A stretch of DNA of 64,000 bases from Methylobacterium sp. 10 (GTDB lineage: Bacteria; Pseudomonadota; Alphaproteobacteria; Rhizobiales; Beijerinckiaceae): assembly GCF_000519085.1 (NCBI RefSeq), contig NZ_KI912577.1, forward strand, positions 1,803,331-1,867,330, read 5' to 3'. The first letter of the stretch is position 1. Each line of letters starts with the position of its first letter. Positions 36,039-45,401 of the stretch are shown piece by piece. The notes beneath the pieces were generated by a model. It saw only the letters and a program-made list of their open reading frames with translations, had not been told where the DNA came from and did not search any database. The position numbers and the translations under genes are program-made.

Positions 36039-37046
36039 ATGAGCGCCAGCGCTCCCTCACTCGTCGATCACGTCGTTCCGCTGGAGGCGGGTGCCCATGT
36101 CTCTGGGGCCGTCTGGCTGAAGGACGTCCTGGCCCTGGCGCTGGGCGATGGCGCCGTGATGCTGGTCGGCCCCCACGAGACGCGGCGCGTGGAGGCTCAT
36201 CCAGATGCCGGCATCCTGGTGGCGTCGGGCGACGGCCGGCGGATCGTGACGGGCGGCGACGACGGTCGCATCGTGGCCGTCGCGGCCGATGGCGACATGA
36301 CCGAAGTGGCCGTCGCCAAGGGCGGGGCCTGGATCGACGCCCTGGCGCTCCATTCCGATGGCGCCATCGCCTATGCCGCCGGCCGCAACGTCGTCGCCCG
36401 CGACGCCAAGGGCCGGGAGAAGGTCTTCGCCGCGCCCACGACGGCGCGGGGGCTTGCGTTCGCGCCCAAGGGCTACCGCCTCGCCGTGGCGCATTACAAT
36501 GGCGCTACCCTCTGGTACCCGAATCTCGAGACCGCCCCCGATTTCGTGGAATGGAAGGGCTCGCATCTCGACGTCACCTGGTCACCGGACGGCCGCTTCG
36601 TCGTGACGACGATGCAGGAGAACTCGCTCCACGGCTGGCGCCTCCAGCCCGACCGCGGCCACATGCGGATGTCGGGCTATCCCGGCAAGGTCCGCTCGGT
36701 GAGCTGGTCGGGGGACGGCAACTGGCTCGCCACGAGCGGCGCGGAAGCCGCCATCATCTGGCCGTTCGACTCGAAGGAAGGCCCCACCGGCAAGGCGCCG
36801 CGCGAATGCGGCATCCGCCCGGCCCGCGTCACGCGGGTGGCGTTCCACCCCAAGGCCCTGGTCCTCGCCATCGGCTACGAGGACGGCTGCATCCTGCTCG
36901 TGCGCTTCGCCGATGCCTCGGAACTGCTGGTCCGGCCCGCCACCAAGGGCGGAGCGATCTCGGCCCTGGCCTGGGACGGGCGCGGCGGCCGGCTCGCCTT
37001 CGGCTGTGCCGGCGGCATGGCCGGCATCCTGACGCTGCCGGGTTGA
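36039..37046 (+). CDS. WD40-repeat beta-propeller protein
   Basis: 335 residues made of about seven degenerate WD40 blades (for example LALALGDGAVMLV, IVTGGDDGRIVAVAADGD, LDVTWSPDGRFVVTTMQENSLHGW, SVSWSGDGNWLATSGAEAAIIWPF). It should form a closed propeller used for protein-protein contacts in the cytoplasm, as no signal peptide is present. Single WD40 proteins of this type are conserved in Hyphomicrobiales. The gene is followed after seven bases by a small conserved gene, so they form a pair. Confidence 0.85.
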   Translation: MSASAPSLVDHVVPLEAGAHVSGAVWLKDVLALALGDGAVMLVGPHETRRVEAHPDAGILVASGDGRRIVTGGDDGRIVAVAADGDMTEVAVAKGGAWIDALALHSDGAIAYAAGRNVVARDAKGREKVFAAPTTARGLAFAPKGYRLAVAHYNGATLWYPNLETAPDFVEWKGSHLDVTWSPDGRFVVTTMQENSLHGWRLQPDRGHMRMSGYPGKVRSVSWSGDGNWLATSGAEAAIIWPFDSKEGPTGKAPRECGIRPARVTRVAFHPKALVLAIGYEDGCILLVRFADASELLVRPATKGGAISALAWDGRGGRLAFGCAGGMAGILTLPG

Positions 37047-37053
37047 GGCCGGG

Positions 37054-37320
37054 ATGGCGCTCTTTGGCCTCGGACGCCGACGCGAACCGGCCGACGATAC
37101 CGCGCGACGCCGGGTCGAGGCGTGGATCCGCGCCCTCATCGAGCCCGAATCCGTGGTGAAGATCAACGAGATCCTGTGCCCGGACCCCTCCTGTCCCGGC
37201 CTGGAGACGGTCATCCTCGTCATGAGGCCGGGGCGGAAGACGCAGGCCGCGAAGGTGGCCAAACCCCTGGCCGAGGTGACGCGGGCGGAGGTGCAGGCCG
37301 CGTTGGCGGACGTCCCCTGA
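37054..37320 (+). CDS. Small conserved protein with CPDPSCPG motif
   Basis: 88 residues, no signal peptide. The N-terminal half is basic and helical (RRRVEAWIRALIEP). The centre has VVKINEILCPDPSCPGLETV, with two cysteines five residues apart that could hold a metal or a redox pair. The C-terminus is a short helix (AEVTRAEVQAAL). It is coupled to the WD40 gene by position (seven-base gap). No family name is recognised. Confidence 0.65.
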   Translation: MALFGLGRRREPADDTARRRVEAWIRALIEPESVVKINEILCPDPSCPGLETVILVMRPGRKTQAAKVAKPLAEVTRAEVQAALADVP

Positions 37321-37440
37321 CCATTCGGGAACCGCCACGAGGCCGCCCTTTCGTGCGCCATCCGACCGCTTGGGAACCGCCATGAAGCGGCCCTTGATGC
37401 GCCATCCGGCCATTCGGGAACCGCCACGCGGCTCGGCCTT
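37321..37440. repeat. Three tandem copies of a ~45-bp intergenic repeat
   Basis: Copies start at 37321 (45 bases), 37366 (44 bases) and 37410 (partial). They share the cores GGGAACCGCCA and, in copies 1 and 2, GCGCCATCCG. The copy length changes by one base, so the repeat is not kept in a reading frame and is unlikely to encode protein. It fills the gap between the 88-residue gene and the DUF2937 gene. Confidence 0.75.
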
Positions 37441-37469
37441 TTGTCTGACGACGTCATGAGGGATGAATC

Positions 37470-37988
37470 GTGCTGCGTGTGATCCGGACCCTTGGCCTCG
37501 CCCTCGGCATCCTCGGCGGCATCGTCGCCGCGCAGGGGCCTGAATTCGCGCAGCAATATGCGCAGCGGCTCGGAGGCACCCTCGACGAGTTGCGACGCTC
37601 CATCGCCGCCCTCGACGCGGACGCCGCCGCGAGCGGGACCAATCGTCAGGGGGCCGTCGACCGCCTGCGCGGCAACGGCGACGCCCTGGTGGCCCGTCGC
37701 GGCGAAGCCGCCCGTGCCGATATCGAGCGCTTGCAGCGTCTCGACGCGCAGAAGCTGGCTCTGACCGAGGCGGGTGGTCCCATGGGCCGTTTCGCGGCGC
37801 TGCTGCGCGACCCCGACATGGCGCTGGCCCGCGCCACCTACCAGGATTACGTCCCCGCCGTCCCGGCGAGCGCCGACGGGATCATCGCCGGATTCCTTGG
37901 ATTCCTGGCCACCTGGGCGGGCTGGCGCGTACTGACGGATGTCGGCCGGCGGCTGGCTTCGGGCCGGCGACAACCGAAGGCCGCATGA
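37470..37988 (+). CDS. DUF2937 family membrane-associated protein
   Basis: 172 residues. N-terminal membrane segment (TLGLALGILGGIVAAQGP), then the DUF2937 signature EFAQQYAQRLGGTLDELRR and a long helical region, and a second membrane segment near the C-terminus (GIIAGFLGFLATWAGWRVL). Function unknown. It begins with GTG after GAGGGATG. The tandem repeats end 30 bases upstream, so its promoter, if separate, must lie in or near them. Confidence 0.78.
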   Translation: MLRVIRTLGLALGILGGIVAAQGPEFAQQYAQRLGGTLDELRRSIAALDADAAASGTNRQGAVDRLRGNGDALVARRGEAARADIERLQRLDAQKLALTEAGGPMGRFAALLRDPDMALARATYQDYVPAVPASADGIIAGFLGFLATWAGWRVLTDVGRRLASGRRQPKAA

Positions 37989-38114
37989 ATGCACGCGGCG
38001 GAGGAAGCACGGGTGTTGCACGACATCTACAGCCCGCACCGGCTCCCTGCACTACGACTCGACCGGTAGCGCACGGGCGGACTCGTGGCGCCGTCGAACG
38101 GCTGCAAACGCACC

Positions 38115-39386
38115 ATGGCCCGCGCGTCCACCTCACGACCCTCCATCGACCCGGCCCTCGACGCGGCGGCCCTGCTCCGGCGCGTGGGGTTCTTCGGCCT
38201 GTTCGTCCTGCTGCCCGTGGCCGCGCAGGTGGCCCGCCGCGCCACGGTGATCCTGGCCCCCATCGCCATCGCGCTGATCGTCATCGCCAGCGCCATCGAC
38301 GGCAAGCAGCGGTCGCTCCGGGTGACGGCAACCCGCATGCTGACGTCCACGGCGTTCCTGGCAGGGGGGCTGGTCATCCTCTGGTCGGCCCTGTCCCTGG
38401 TCTGGACGCCGTTCCTCGGACCGGCGACGGAGCGTCTGCTGAACCTCACGGCCACCATCCTGATGACCCTGGCCGCCTATCTCGCGCTGCCGGACCGGAT
38501 GCGCTCGGCCAACCTCTACCTGCTGCCGCTGGGCGTCATCGCCGCGTCCATCGTCTCCATCGTGTTCGGGCTGTTCGGCGACACGCTCCTGCGCAACATG
38601 CCCGAAGACCAGAGTTCGGTGGATCGCGGGCTGACGGTCCTCGCCCTGCTGGTCTGGCCCTCCGTGGCGTGGCTGCGCTCGCGCGGGCGTGACCTGGAGG
38701 CCCTCGGCACGGCCATCCTCGTGGCTTTGGCCCTCTCGATCTCGCCGAACGTGACCCGGATCCTGGCGCTCGCCGTCGGCGCGGTGGCGTTCGCCCTCAC
38801 GACCTATCGCCCGCTCGTGGGCGTTCGCGCGGTGGCCCTGATCTGCGGCGGTCTGCTGGTGAGCGCGCCGTTCCTGCCGTTCATCGCCCGGCCCATCGGC
38901 ATCGTCGCCTTCGGTCCGACGGCGCCCGGCGTCCTCACCATCAAGGCGTGGCAGAAGGTGGTGACCACCGAGCCGGTCCGGCTCGTGACCGGGCACGGGT
39001 TCGAGACCGCCTCGCGCGGCCGGTTCGTGAACCTGCTGCCGAGCAATGCCCCGACCACGATGCTGTTCGAACTCTGGTACGAACTCGGGATCGTCGGCGC
39101 CTTCGCCGCAGCCTTCGCCCTCCACGCGGCGATCCGGCATAGCGGCCGCTCGGCCACCGCCGCCACGCCCGGCGCGATCGCACCCGGAGCGATGGCCGCC
39201 TTCGCCAGCGCCTTCACCATCGCCTGTATCGGCGTCGGCCTGACGGTGATCTGGTGGGTCACGACGCTGACCATCACGGTGCTCGTCTTCATCGCCGTGG
39301 AGCGCGGGCAGTTCCGCACCCGTCGCCCGAAGGCCAGCCTGCTCAGGCCGCGGGCGGCGAGCCCGCGCCCCGCCAACGACGATTGA
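38115..39386 (+). CDS. O-antigen-ligase-like (Wzy_C) membrane protein, copy 2
   Basis: 423 residues, about 11 predicted membrane helices with a large loop in the second half. The motif region GHGFETASRG...NLLPSNAPTTMLFELWYELGIVGAF matches the Wzy_C/O-antigen ligase pattern, although the usual HNxxL histidine is replaced by SNAPTTM. The layout matches the protein at 15739-17022, but the two are clearly diverged. No glycan genes are adjacent. The ATG at 38115 is preferred to a GTG at 38085. Confidence 0.7.
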   Translation: MARASTSRPSIDPALDAAALLRRVGFFGLFVLLPVAAQVARRATVILAPIAIALIVIASAIDGKQRSLRVTATRMLTSTAFLAGGLVILWSALSLVWTPFLGPATERLLNLTATILMTLAAYLALPDRMRSANLYLLPLGVIAASIVSIVFGLFGDTLLRNMPEDQSSVDRGLTVLALLVWPSVAWLRSRGRDLEALGTAILVALALSISPNVTRILALAVGAVAFALTTYRPLVGVRAVALICGGLLVSAPFLPFIARPIGIVAFGPTAPGVLTIKAWQKVVTTEPVRLVTGHGFETASRGRFVNLLPSNAPTTMLFELWYELGIVGAFAAAFALHAAIRHSGRSATAATPGAIAPGAMAAFASAFTIACIGVGLTVIWWVTTLTITVLVFIAVERGQFRTRRPKASLLRPRAASPRPANDD

Positions 39387-39492
39387 CCGCAAGCGGCGCT
39401 GACTTCCACCGATGGTCGTCCTCGGCGCGTTCGGCGGAGACTCGCCGCCGCGCTGGCAGACGATGATGACTCACCACCGTCTGGGTATGACG

Positions 39493-39912
39493 TCAGTCTT
39501 CCGCCGCCGCCTCGATGGCAGTCATGTCGTCGTCGGACAGACCCATATGGTGGCCGATCTCGTGGACGAGGACATGGGTGACGAGGTGGCCGAGGGTCTC
39601 CTCGTGCTCGGCCCAATAGTCGAGGAGCGGCCTGCGGTAGAGCCAGACCCGGTTGTGCAACTGCCCGGTCGCCACCTCGCCACCCTGCGCCAGGCCGATG
39701 CCCCGGAACAGGCCGAGCAAGTCGAACTCGCTCTCGCATTCCATCTCGCGAAGCGTGTCGGCGTCGGGAAAATCCTCCACATGGATCGTCACGCCCTCGC
39801 ACGAAGCGAGGAACTCCGGCGGCAGGCGAGCCAGGGCGTCGCGCGCCAGGATCTCCACGTCGTCGAGGGAGGGCGCCTGGAGATCGGACCAGTTCCGGAC
39901 GGAAGCGGTCAT
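39493..39912 (-). CDS. Zincin-like metallopeptidase
   Basis: 139 residues. The zinc-binding motif HEIGHHMGLSDDD (117-129) is complete, with the extended HExxH...D arrangement of the small 'metallopeptidase family' (PF06262-type) proteins. The rest is an alpha/beta minimal zincin: VTIHVEDFPDADTL, GQLHNRVWLYRRPLLDYW. These proteins are cytoplasmic and their substrates are unknown. Its start overlaps the stop of the nucleotidase gene by four bases, so the two are coupled. Confidence 0.9.
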   Translation of the reverse strand: MTASVRNWSDLQAPSLDDVEILARDALARLPPEFLASCEGVTIHVEDFPDADTLREMECESEFDLLGLFRGIGLAQGGEVATGQLHNRVWLYRRPLLDYWAEHEETLGHLVTHVLVHEIGHHMGLSDDDMTAIEAAAED

Positions 39913-40676
39913 CCGAGGACCGGGAGCACCCGCTCGCCCAGGAAGGCGGCGAGGTCGTTGGTGATGTGGTCGATATGCGGCTCCTTCACCGCCTCCTGCT
40001 CGAAAGCCTCGCGGAACGGATCGATGGTGCGGGGCACGACCAGGACCGTCGCCATCCCGATCTCGTGGGGCACGACGAGGTTGCGGGCGATGTCCTCGAA
40101 CAGGGCCGAGCGGTACGGGTCGACCCCGTGCCGGTCGAGGAACCGCTCGTAGGTGGAACGCTCGGGCTTCGGAATGAAATCGGCGGCGGCGATATCGAAC
40201 ACGTCCTCGAAATGGTCGAGGATGCCGAGCCTGGCGGCCACCTTCTCGGCATGGCGCCGCGAGCCGTTGGTGAGGATCAGCTTGCGGCCCGGAAGCCGCT
40301 CGATGGCGTCACCCAAAGCCGCGTCCAGGCGGATCGTCGAATGGTCGATGTCGTGGGCGAAATCGAGGAAGTGGTAGGGGTCGACGTTCTCCTCCACCAT
40401 CAGCGCCTTCAGGGTGGTGCCGTAGCGATGGTAAAAATGTTTCTGCAGCGCCCGCGCCGAGATCCCGTCGAGCCCGTAGAGTTGCATGACGTACAGGGTG
40501 ATCCGCTCGTCGACCTGCGGCCAGACGAGGGCGTCGCTGGGATAGAGCGTGTTGTCGAGATCGAACACCCAGGTGTCGACGCTCGAGAAGCCACGGGAGC
40601 CAGCGCTGGAGAGATGGCTTTCGCCGGGAAGGAACAAGGCGGCTGAACGGGGTTCGAGGCGGCGGGACCGGTCCAT
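39909..40676 (-). CDS. Pyrimidine 5'-nucleotidase (HAD superfamily)
   Basis: 255 residues. HAD motif I is WVFDLDNTLYPSD, motif II is ILTNGS, and motif III/IV lies around FIPKPERSTYERFL and ALFEDIARNLVVPHEIG. It belongs to the SDT1-like pyrimidine 5'-nucleotidases, which remove phosphate from UMP/CMP, and alphaproteobacterial members are usually annotated so. The ATG at 40676 is the natural start; 35 unconserved residues precede the domain. It is the first gene of a two-gene operon with the zincin. Confidence 0.87.
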   Translation of the reverse strand: MDRSRRLEPRSAALFLPGESHLSSAGSRGFSSVDTWVFDLDNTLYPSDALVWPQVDERITLYVMQLYGLDGISARALQKHFYHRYGTTLKALMVEENVDPYHFLDFAHDIDHSTIRLDAALGDAIERLPGRKLILTNGSRRHAEKVAARLGILDHFEDVFDIAAADFIPKPERSTYERFLDRHGVDPYRSALFEDIARNLVVPHEIGMATVLVVPRTIDPFREAFEQEAVKEPHIDHITNDLAAFLGERVLPVLG

Positions 40677-40905
40677 GACCGATGTGGTCGGCAACGGTTA
40701 CGATGAAATTGCGCCCTGCGAAAGGAAGCTCGGCCATTCGATCGGGGCAATCGCCCGAAGCGCGTGTCCTGGCCTTCTCGCCGGCCTCAGTCGTCGGCGC
40801 CCGCCTCCGCGGGCTCAGGCTTTCGCTCCGCTCGGGGCTCTTCGCGACGAGAAGCGGCTCACAGGGCTTCGAGCGATCGCCCTGGCCATTGGATCCCTCC
40901 CGGTG

Positions 40906-40929
40906 ACGAAACGGCCGTACGGCCGTTTC
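40906..40929. promoter_or_regulatory. Perfect 24-bp palindrome in the divergent gap
   Basis: CGAAACGGCCGT is followed directly by its reverse complement ACGGCCGTTTCG. It lies in the 352-base gap between the divergent nucleotidase and GGDEF/EAL genes. It could be an operator, or a hairpin (10-bp stem with loop GTAC). No T-run follows. Nothing else was recognised in the gap. Confidence 0.5.
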
Positions 40930-41028
40930 GCGTTCCCTTGCCGCATCGGCCGAATGATGGTGGCGGTTCGAAGGAAAGGGTAGGAGTATCGCAAGGTTGA
41001 TCCGTGTAACGTACACCGCGAAACGTCC

Positions 41029-44000
41029 GTGACGCAGTGTCGATCGACGCCATCGGCAGGACGGATAGCGTCGGCTTGCTTTCCTGGATGGTGCGACTTG
41101 CAAGATCAGGCACACGACCGAGGCGACGGGGAACGGAAGGGTGCCGTCGGGGCGGAGTCCAGGCACCCGAGCGATCGTGACCCGGATCCTCATCTCGACG
41201 CCGTGTGCCGCACCGCTTCGGCCCTGTTCCGCGTTCCCATCGTCCTCGTCCCCCTCATCGACACCGAATTTCCCGCGCCGAAGGCGGGACCGGGCACCGG
41301 GGGAGCGATGCCGGGGCGCGCCGATGCGTTCGTCGGACAGGCCTTCGCGGACGAATCCGACGGGCCGGTGGTGATCCGCGATCTCCTCGCCGAGCCCAAA
41401 TTCGCCGACCATCCCCTGGTGACGGGTGAGCTCCGGGCCCGGTTCTACGCCGGCGTGCCCCTCGCGCTCCGCCCCGGGCACCGGACCGGCACGCTGTGCC
41501 TGATCGACACCGTCCCGCGTCCCGACTTCACGGACGAACACCTGGTCCAGCTCGAGGATCTCGCCCTCATCGTCACCGGCCACCTGCGCCTCCACGAAGC
41601 CAATGCGGAGCGCGAGGCGGAGCTGCGGGAGCGCCTGCGCGTCGCGACCATGCTCACCCGCCGCGAAGCCCATCTCGAAGCGGCCTTGGCATCCCAGCGC
41701 ATGGCCGAGGAGATCGCGGGCTTCGGACATTGGCGCATCGACGTCGTCGAAGCCTGCGTCGAATGGTCGGCGGGGATGGCGCGGATCCATGGCCGCGCGC
41801 CCGCGGATCTCGCGCGCATCCCCCTCGACGAGCATCTGGCCTTCTACCATCCCCAGGATCGGGAGCGTGTCCGCTGGCATCTCGACGATGCCGTGGCAGG
41901 CTCGGGGGCGTTCGCGCGCGACGATTACGAACACCGGTCGCGCATCATCCGCCCGGGCGGGGATTGCCGGGTGGTCGCCGAGCGCGGAATCGTCGAACGG
42001 GATCCGGACGGGAGCATCCGGGCCATCTCCGGGATCTGCCTCGACGTCACCGATCTGGCCCGTTCGGACCAGCATCTGCGCGAGACGACGGACCTCCTGC
42101 GCGTCACCCTGGAGAGCATCGACGAAGGCCTCGTCATGGTCGATGCGGACGACCGGGTCAGGGTCCATAACGAGCGCCTGAACCTGCTCCTCGACCTGCC
42201 CCAGGGCATGCTCCACGACGGTGTCCCCTTCGACGACCTCCGCCGCTACATCGACGAACGGGACGGTTCGCTGCCGGCGACCCTGGACAGGCGGGTCCGC
42301 GACGCGAAACGCGATCACGGCGAGGCGGGTGCCAGCGGCGAGCACCTGCAACGGGATGGGACCCTCCTCGAACTCTGCGGCGTGCCGCTGGCGGACGGCA
42401 GCACCGTCTATACCTTCGCCGACATCACCGCCCGGCACAGGGCCGAACGCTCGCTCCGGGAGAGCGAGGCGTCCTACCGACTGCTCGCGGATTTCCTGCC
42501 CCAGATGGTCTGGATCACGAACGATCGCGACGACACCACCTACTGCAACCGCCATTTCGGGCGCTATTACGGACGGCTCGTCATCTCCCTCCCGGAGCGG
42601 ATCGAATTCTATCACCCGGACGATCGCATCCGCGTCCATGGCGAAGTCTGCGAGCGCCGCGACGCGTGGCAGGATTACGACTTCGAGATCCGCATCCGCC
42701 GCGCGGATGGCGTCTACCGCTGGCACAAGATCAGCAAGCGCCCGATCCGCCTCCTCGACGGCGAGCCCGGATGGCTCGCCACGGCCCTGGACATCGACGA
42801 CATCATCACCGCCAGGATCGCGCTGGAGCGCACGGGCGACCTGCTGCGCCTCGCCCAGGATGCGGCGGAGGCGGGGGTCTGGGAGTGGGAGGTGGCCTCG
42901 GGCCGAATCTGGCAGTCCCAGGAAAGCGCGCGGATGCAGGGATTGCCCCTCGATGAGGCGGATCCGGCCGCCGGCCTCCTGATGACCCTGGCGGAGTGGG
43001 AGCGCAACGTTCCGGCCGAGGACTTGGTCCGGGTCCGGGCGGAGGCGAGCCGGGCCATCGCGACGCGCACCAACCACAGGGTGGAATTTCGCGTCCTGCA
43101 CCCGTCGACCGGCGAATGCCGCTGGTTCCAGGGTTTCGGCCGCGCCGTCCTCGACCCGGATACGGGCGAGGTCTGCCGCTTCGTCGGCATGAATCTCCAC
43201 ATCACCGCCCGCAAGGAGACCGAAGAGGCGTTCAAGGCGAGCGACGCACGCCGCCGCGTGAGCGAGGAGCGGCTGGCCCTCGCACTCGACAGCGGCCGGG
43301 ACGGCATGTGGGATGCCGACTTCCAGACCGGCCAGGTCTGGTTCTCCGACCGGGCTCAGAACATGCTCGGCTACGCGGCCGGCGAGTTCGGCCGGTCCTT
43401 CGACTACATCAACTCCCTGATCCACCCCGACGATAGGGACGGTTGCCGGCAGGCAGCCGTCGTGCATTTCGAGGGACGGCAGCCGACCTTCGAGATCGAG
43501 GTCCGGGTCCGCACGAAGCCGGGAGGCTACATCTGGCTCCTCGCCCGCGGCAAAGTCGTCACCCGCGCCCCCGACGGCACCCCAATCCGTTTCGTAGGAA
43601 CCCATATCGACATCACGGCGCGAAAGGAGGCGGACCAGCGGATCGCCCATCTCGCCTGCCACGACGCCCTCACCGGGCTGCCCAACAGGTCGATGTTCCA
43701 CGGCCGCCTGGAACAGGCCCTCGGCTCGGTGCGAAGCGGCAGTGGCGCGATGGCGGTCCTCTGTCTCGATCTCGACCGGTTCAAGGCGATCAACGACACG
43801 TTCGGACACGTGGCGGGCGACATCCTGTTGACGATCGTCGCCGAACGCATGAGCGACGTCCTGAGGCCGTGCGATATCGTCTCCCGCCTCGGCGGCGACG
43901 AGTTCGGCATCATCCTCGTCAATATCCGCGGGGTCGACGAGGCAGTCGAGGTCGCCCGCAGGGTGATCGACGCCATCGCGCAGCCGGTCAAGCTGAACGG

Positions 44001-44940
44001 ACACCTGGCCAATATCGGGATCAGCATCGGCATCGCCCATGCCCCGGCGGACGGACTCGAGGCCGATCCCCTGCTGAGGCATGCCGATCTCGCGCTCTAC
44101 CGGGCGAAGGCCGCCGGGCGGAACACCGCCCGCGTCTACGAAGCCAGCATGGACGCGGCGATCGAGGAGCGGATCCAGCTCGAATTCGAGCTGCGCGAGG
44201 CCATCCTGCGCCGCGACCTGACCCTGCATTACCAGCCCGTGGTCGATCTCGCGACCGACACCGTGAGCGGCGTCGAAGCGCTGATGCGCTGGCCCCATCC
44301 CACCCGCGGGATGATCCCACCCTCGACCTTCATCGAAATCGCCGAGGAAACCGGCCTGATCGTCGAACTCGGAAACTGGGCCCTGCACGAAGCCTGCCGC
44401 GAGGCCGCGTCCTGGACGCATTCGGCCCGGATCGCGGTCAACGTGTCGGCGGTGCAGTTTCGCGAGCCGGGTCTCGATCAGTGCGTGATCATGGCCCTGT
44501 CGGCGTCCGGCCTCGCGGCGGACAGGCTGGAGCTCGAGATCACCGAGAGCGTCCTCATCCAGGATACCGAGGCGGTGATCGCCTGCCTGCACCGCCTGCG
44601 CTACCTCGGCGTCCGCATCGCCCTCGACGATTTCGGGACGGGCTACTCCTCCCTGAGCTACCTGCGGCAGTTCCCGTTCGACAAGATCAAGATCGACCGC
44701 TCCTTCATCCGCGAGATCGCCGACCCCGACACCGCCGCCATCGTGCGCGCCATCGTCGGGCTCGGGGAGAGACGCGGAACGACGATCACGGCGGAGGGCG
44801 TGGAGACCCGGGCGCAGCTCGATCTCGTGCGGGCGGAAGGATGCAACGAGGTCCAGGGCTTCTTCTACAGCAAGCCCGTTCCGGCGCGGGACCTGCCCGG
44901 TGCCGTCGCCAGGTTGTCACGCGCCGAGAGAGCGGCCTGA
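41029..44940 (+). CDS. GAF/multi-PAS GGDEF-EAL cyclic-di-GMP protein
   Basis: About 1303 residues from a GTG at 41029. The N-terminal GAF (about 60-185) is followed by about five PAS domains (for example around 230-340, 470-590, 600-735, 745-860), a GGDEF domain (GGDEF at 955-959 with I-site RPCD nine residues before) and an EAL domain (EALMRW, E1083; later DDFGTGYSSLSYL and AEGVET). Both catalytic signatures are intact, so it may make and break c-di-GMP. PAS ligands are not predictable. The first ~45 residues are unconserved and the start is uncertain (a TTG near 41098 is possible). It faces the LOV kinase operon. Confidence 0.88.
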   Translation: MTQCRSTPSAGRIASACFPGWCDLQDQAHDRGDGERKGAVGAESRHPSDRDPDPHLDAVCRTASALFRVPIVLVPLIDTEFPAPKAGPGTGGAMPGRADAFVGQAFADESDGPVVIRDLLAEPKFADHPLVTGELRARFYAGVPLALRPGHRTGTLCLIDTVPRPDFTDEHLVQLEDLALIVTGHLRLHEANAEREAELRERLRVATMLTRREAHLEAALASQRMAEEIAGFGHWRIDVVEACVEWSAGMARIHGRAPADLARIPLDEHLAFYHPQDRERVRWHLDDAVAGSGAFARDDYEHRSRIIRPGGDCRVVAERGIVERDPDGSIRAISGICLDVTDLARSDQHLRETTDLLRVTLESIDEGLVMVDADDRVRVHNERLNLLLDLPQGMLHDGVPFDDLRRYIDERDGSLPATLDRRVRDAKRDHGEAGASGEHLQRDGTLLELCGVPLADGSTVYTFADITARHRAERSLRESEASYRLLADFLPQMVWITNDRDDTTYCNRHFGRYYGRLVISLPERIEFYHPDDRIRVHGEVCERRDAWQDYDFEIRIRRADGVYRWHKISKRPIRLLDGEPGWLATALDIDDIITARIALERTGDLLRLAQDAAEAGVWEWEVASGRIWQSQESARMQGLPLDEADPAAGLLMTLAEWERNVPAEDLVRVRAEASRAIATRTNHRVEFRVLHPSTGECRWFQGFGRAVLDPDTGEVCRFVGMNLHITARKETEEAFKASDARRRVSEERLALALDSGRDGMWDADFQTGQVWFSDRAQNMLGYAAGEFGRSFDYINSLIHPDDRDGCRQAAVVHFEGRQPTFEIEVRVRTKPGGYIWLLARGKVVTRAPDGTPIRFVGTHIDITARKEADQRIAHLACHDALTGLPNRSMFHGRLEQALGSVRSGSGAMAVLCLDLDRFKAINDTFGHVAGDILLTIVAERMSDVLRPCDIVSRLGGDEFGIILVNIRGVDEAVEVARRVIDAIAQPVKLNGHLANIGISIGIAHAPADGLEADPLLRHADLALYRAKAAGRNTARVYEASMDAAIEERIQLEFELREAILRRDLTLHYQPVVDLATDTVSGVEALMRWPHPTRGMIPPSTFIEIAEETGLIVELGNWALHEACREAASWTHSARIAVNVSAVQFREPGLDQCVIMALSASGLAADRLELEITESVLIQDTEAVIACLHRLRYLGVRIALDDFGTGYSSLSYLRQFPFDKIKIDRSFIREIADPDTAAIVRAIVGLGERRGTTITAEGVETRAQLDLVRAEGCNEVQGFFYSKPVPARDLPGAVARLSRAERAA

Positions 44941-44960
44941 CGCGACGGGACGGCGCGGAG

Positions 44961-45401
44961 TCAGCCGGCGAGACTGTCGAGATAGCCGGGGGCGAGCCGC
45001 AGGCCCAGCGGCAGGGGCGAGACCGGAGGCGGGGTCCGGATGCATTCCTCGAGGAAGACCATCGTGTTCCCGATGATCGCCTCGGAGAAGGGCTTGGCGA
45101 TCACGGCCACCGCACCGGCGAAATCGTCGTGGAAGCCACTGGCATTCGCGGTGAGGAAGACCAGCATCATCGCGGGCTCGTCCGCCAGATGCTTCGCCAC
45201 GTCGAGGCCGGAGGAGCCGCCCTTCAGCTGCAGGTCGATGAGGACGATGTCGGGCCGGGTCCGCCGGGCCACCGCGACGGCGTCCCTGGCGGACACGGCC
45301 GTGCCCACGACCTCGTGACCCGCCTCTTCGAGCAGGATCTCGAGCTGCATCACGATCAGGGCTTCGTCTTCGACGACGACGATCCGAAGAGGTTCACTCA
45401 C
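44961..45401 (-). CDS. Response regulator paired with LOV kinase
   Basis: 146 residues. One REC domain (IVVVEDEALIVMQLEILLEE, phospho-acceptor D56 in VLIDLQLKGGSSG, threonine in FLTANASG, lysine in VIAKPFSE) followed by a short proline-rich tail. It belongs to the type that partners HWE/HisKA_2 kinases. Its start codon overlaps the stop of the kinase gene by four bases (ATGA), so they are translated together. No DNA-binding domain is present; output must be by protein contact. Confidence 0.9.
   Translation of the reverse strand: MSEPLRIVVVEDEALIVMQLEILLEEAGHEVVGTAVSARDAVAVARRTRPDIVLIDLQLKGGSSGLDVAKHLADEPAMMLVFLTANASGFHDDFAGAVAVIAKPFSEAIIGNTMVFLEECIRTPPPVSPLPLGLRLAPGYLDSLAG

Noticed and set aside
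41029-41140. Frameshift at the beginning of the GGDEF/EAL gene
   Set aside because: The GAF domain starts cleanly in one frame after about 45 unconserved residues; an uncertain start explains this without a frameshift.
40309-44592. Minus-strand open frame of over 1400 codons opposite the GGDEF/EAL gene
   Set aside because: It lies antisense to a gene with clear domains; long stop-free antisense frames are expected at this GC content, and its translation shows no recognisable domain.
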